A DNA stretch of 64,000 nt, from NCBI GenBank assembly GCA_034766995.1, contig CM068314.1, positions 30,971,708 to 31,035,707 on the forward strand. The letters are read 5' to 3'. Source of the DNA: Acanthacorydalis orientalis (lineage: Eukaryota; Arthropoda; Insecta; Megaloptera; Corydalidae). The first letter of the stretch is position 1. The number at the start of each line of letters is the position of its first letter. Under the pieces are notes generated by a model, which worked only from the letters and a program-made list of their open reading frames with translations, was not told the origin of the DNA and made no database searches. The position numbers and the translations under genes are program-made. Shown here piece after piece: positions 62,948-64,000 of this stretch.

Positions 62948-63697
62948 TTATATGAAGCCAGTGAAAAAATTGGCCTAAACATAAATCACCCAAAAATATT
63001 TTTTTTTATTAAATGCGTTTGTCTGCTGGAAGAAAATCGAAATAAAAGGAACAGAAATAGAAGAAGTTACGAAGTATGTCTATCTAGGCCAGCTTATCAA
63101 CAACAATGGATCATTCATTGAAGAAATAAACAGGGGAATAAATATTGAATAGAGCTCATTTGGACGAAACACCTCGATATTTAAATCAACAATCCCACTC
63201 TGAAGAAAAAATTATTTGATCAATGTATACTACCAGTTCTTACCTACGGGAGCGAAACATGAGAACTTAATGCCCAAGACTCCAAAAAAAACAATTCAAC
63301 GACTCTAAAAGACACAGAGGAGTATGGAAAGACAAGGCATGCTGCTCTGGCTCTTGCATGCTAGGAATAACAAGAAGAAATAGAAAAAGAATAGAATGGA
63401 TACGAAAACAGAGAGGAGTCACAGATGTAAAAGAAGAGTAGAGTCTCAAATAAATTTGGGCGAGCCATGTTGCGAGAGAAGACAACCGATGGACAATAGA
63501 AATTATTAACTGGAAACCAAGGGATACAAAAAGGCCAAGAAAGAAACTAATGAACAGGTGGGATAAGGAAATTATTTTTTTTATTGGAAACCAGTGGAAA
63601 AGAGACACATTCAATCGGACATACAATCGGGCATACAAAATGGAAAATCATGGGAGAGGCCTTTGTCCGGTAGTGGATTGACAAAGGCTGACAATGA
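62948..63697 (+). mobile_element. RTE-type LINE 3' fragment, copy 1
   Basis: The C-terminal part of a reverse transcriptase can be read across frames: YEASEKIGLNINHPK, then GTEIEEVTKYVYLGQLINNN (the YLG box), SFGRNTSIFKS, LPVLTYGSE, RSMERQGMLL, RIEWIRKQRGV, DNRWTIEIINW-like and KRPRKKLMNRWDKE. It ends NRAYKMENHGRG and LCPVVD, then ACAATGATGATTG before a (TA)n tract. This order is that of RTE-clade endonuclease-reverse transcriptases common in insects. Endonuclease and polymerase core are missing (5' truncation, usual for LINEs), and stops and shifts break the rest. A minus-strand frame at 63267-63638 is its shadow. Confidence 0.75.
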
Positions 63698-63704
63698 TGA
63701 TTGT

Positions 63705-63705
63705 G

Positions 63706-63768
<63 letters not shown>
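63705..63768. repeat. (TA)n-(CA)n-(TA)n compound microsatellite
   Basis: About 25 bp TA, 22 bp CA and 18 bp TA, directly after the LINE 3' tail. Confidence 0.97.
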
Positions 63769-63769
<1 letters not shown>

Positions 63770-63779
63770 ACTACATATG

Positions 63780-64000
63780 TGTGTGTAAAATATATATACT
63801 TATTTATATAATAATCCGAAACAAAAATTAAAATGAAAATATAAATAAATCGCACAAAAATTTTTCAAAACCATCATTACTTCAATTTATATATATACTT
63901 AACGTTAAATAACGAAATATAAATAATTACCCGTTTTGAAAACAATGAAATTAAAAAAATGATAACAAATCTCTAATTAAGTATTTTTCTTTCTTTTTTG
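63780..64000. other. AT-rich end of the window
   Basis: Nothing recognised. Confidence 0.5.

Noticed and set aside
63267..63638. 123-codon minus-strand frame
   Set aside because: It is the complement of the LINE reverse transcriptase fragment; its hydrophobic look comes from the Lys-rich sense strand.

Overview
This is a very AT-rich, gene-poor eukaryotic window, most likely from an insect or other arthropod. The grounds are a eukaryote-type initiator tRNA, an exon ending at a consensus GT splice donor, and a transposon set typical of arthropod genomes: mariner, a DD41D-like mariner relative, pogo/Tigger, Helitron and an RTE-type LINE. I cannot name the species. The most visible property is the number of (TA)n microsatellites, roughly eighty tracts by eye, often 40 to 110 bp long and sometimes continuing into (CA/TG)n, (GA)n or (TC)n.

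Host genes. One coding exon is convincing: 12228-12705 on the minus strand encodes the N-terminal tail and single membrane segment of a type II-like membrane protein. It ends at a strong splice donor, has two short upstream ORFs, and a 94-bp (TA)n tract begins about 50 bp inside the following intron. A CpG-rich island at 37.1-37.47 kb and an open block at 37.87-38.02 kb may be the first two exons of a plus-strand gene. An initiator-Met tRNA lies at 54925-54996 and looks intact. Several GC-richer blocks (0.94-1.2, 1.6-1.85, 3.85-4.2, 15.17-15.45, 16.95-17.28, 19.65-20.24, 21.05-21.46, 41.22-41.43, 43.26-43.5, 46.75-47.13, 61.43-61.64 kb) stand out and may be exons, promoters or conserved non-coding elements.

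Mobile elements, all decayed. DD41D-like IS630-Tc1-mariner copies lie at 4.78-6.06 kb (-) and 57.49-58.80 kb (+), with a 5'-truncated relative at 49.5-50.5 kb (-). A mariner with terminal inverted repeats and an internal duplication lies at 52.15-53.76 kb. A pogo/Tigger MITE is at 14.42-14.84 kb and an internally deleted pogo element with a transposase C-terminus at 40.13-40.73 kb. A further DDE transposase scrap is at 25.5-25.75 kb, a Helitron 3' end at 29.75-30.16 kb (-), and RTE-type LINE 3' fragments at 60.94-61.34 kb (-) and 62.95-63.70 kb (+).

How the parts relate. Elements that target TA dinucleotides sit between (TA)n tracts on both sides in at least four cases, and both LINE fragments also end in or beside simple repeats. 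This suggests that (TA)n tracts act as insertion targets, grow from element boundaries, or both. I see no CRISPR array, no virus and no operon-like system. The rest is AT-rich DNA in which I recognise nothing.
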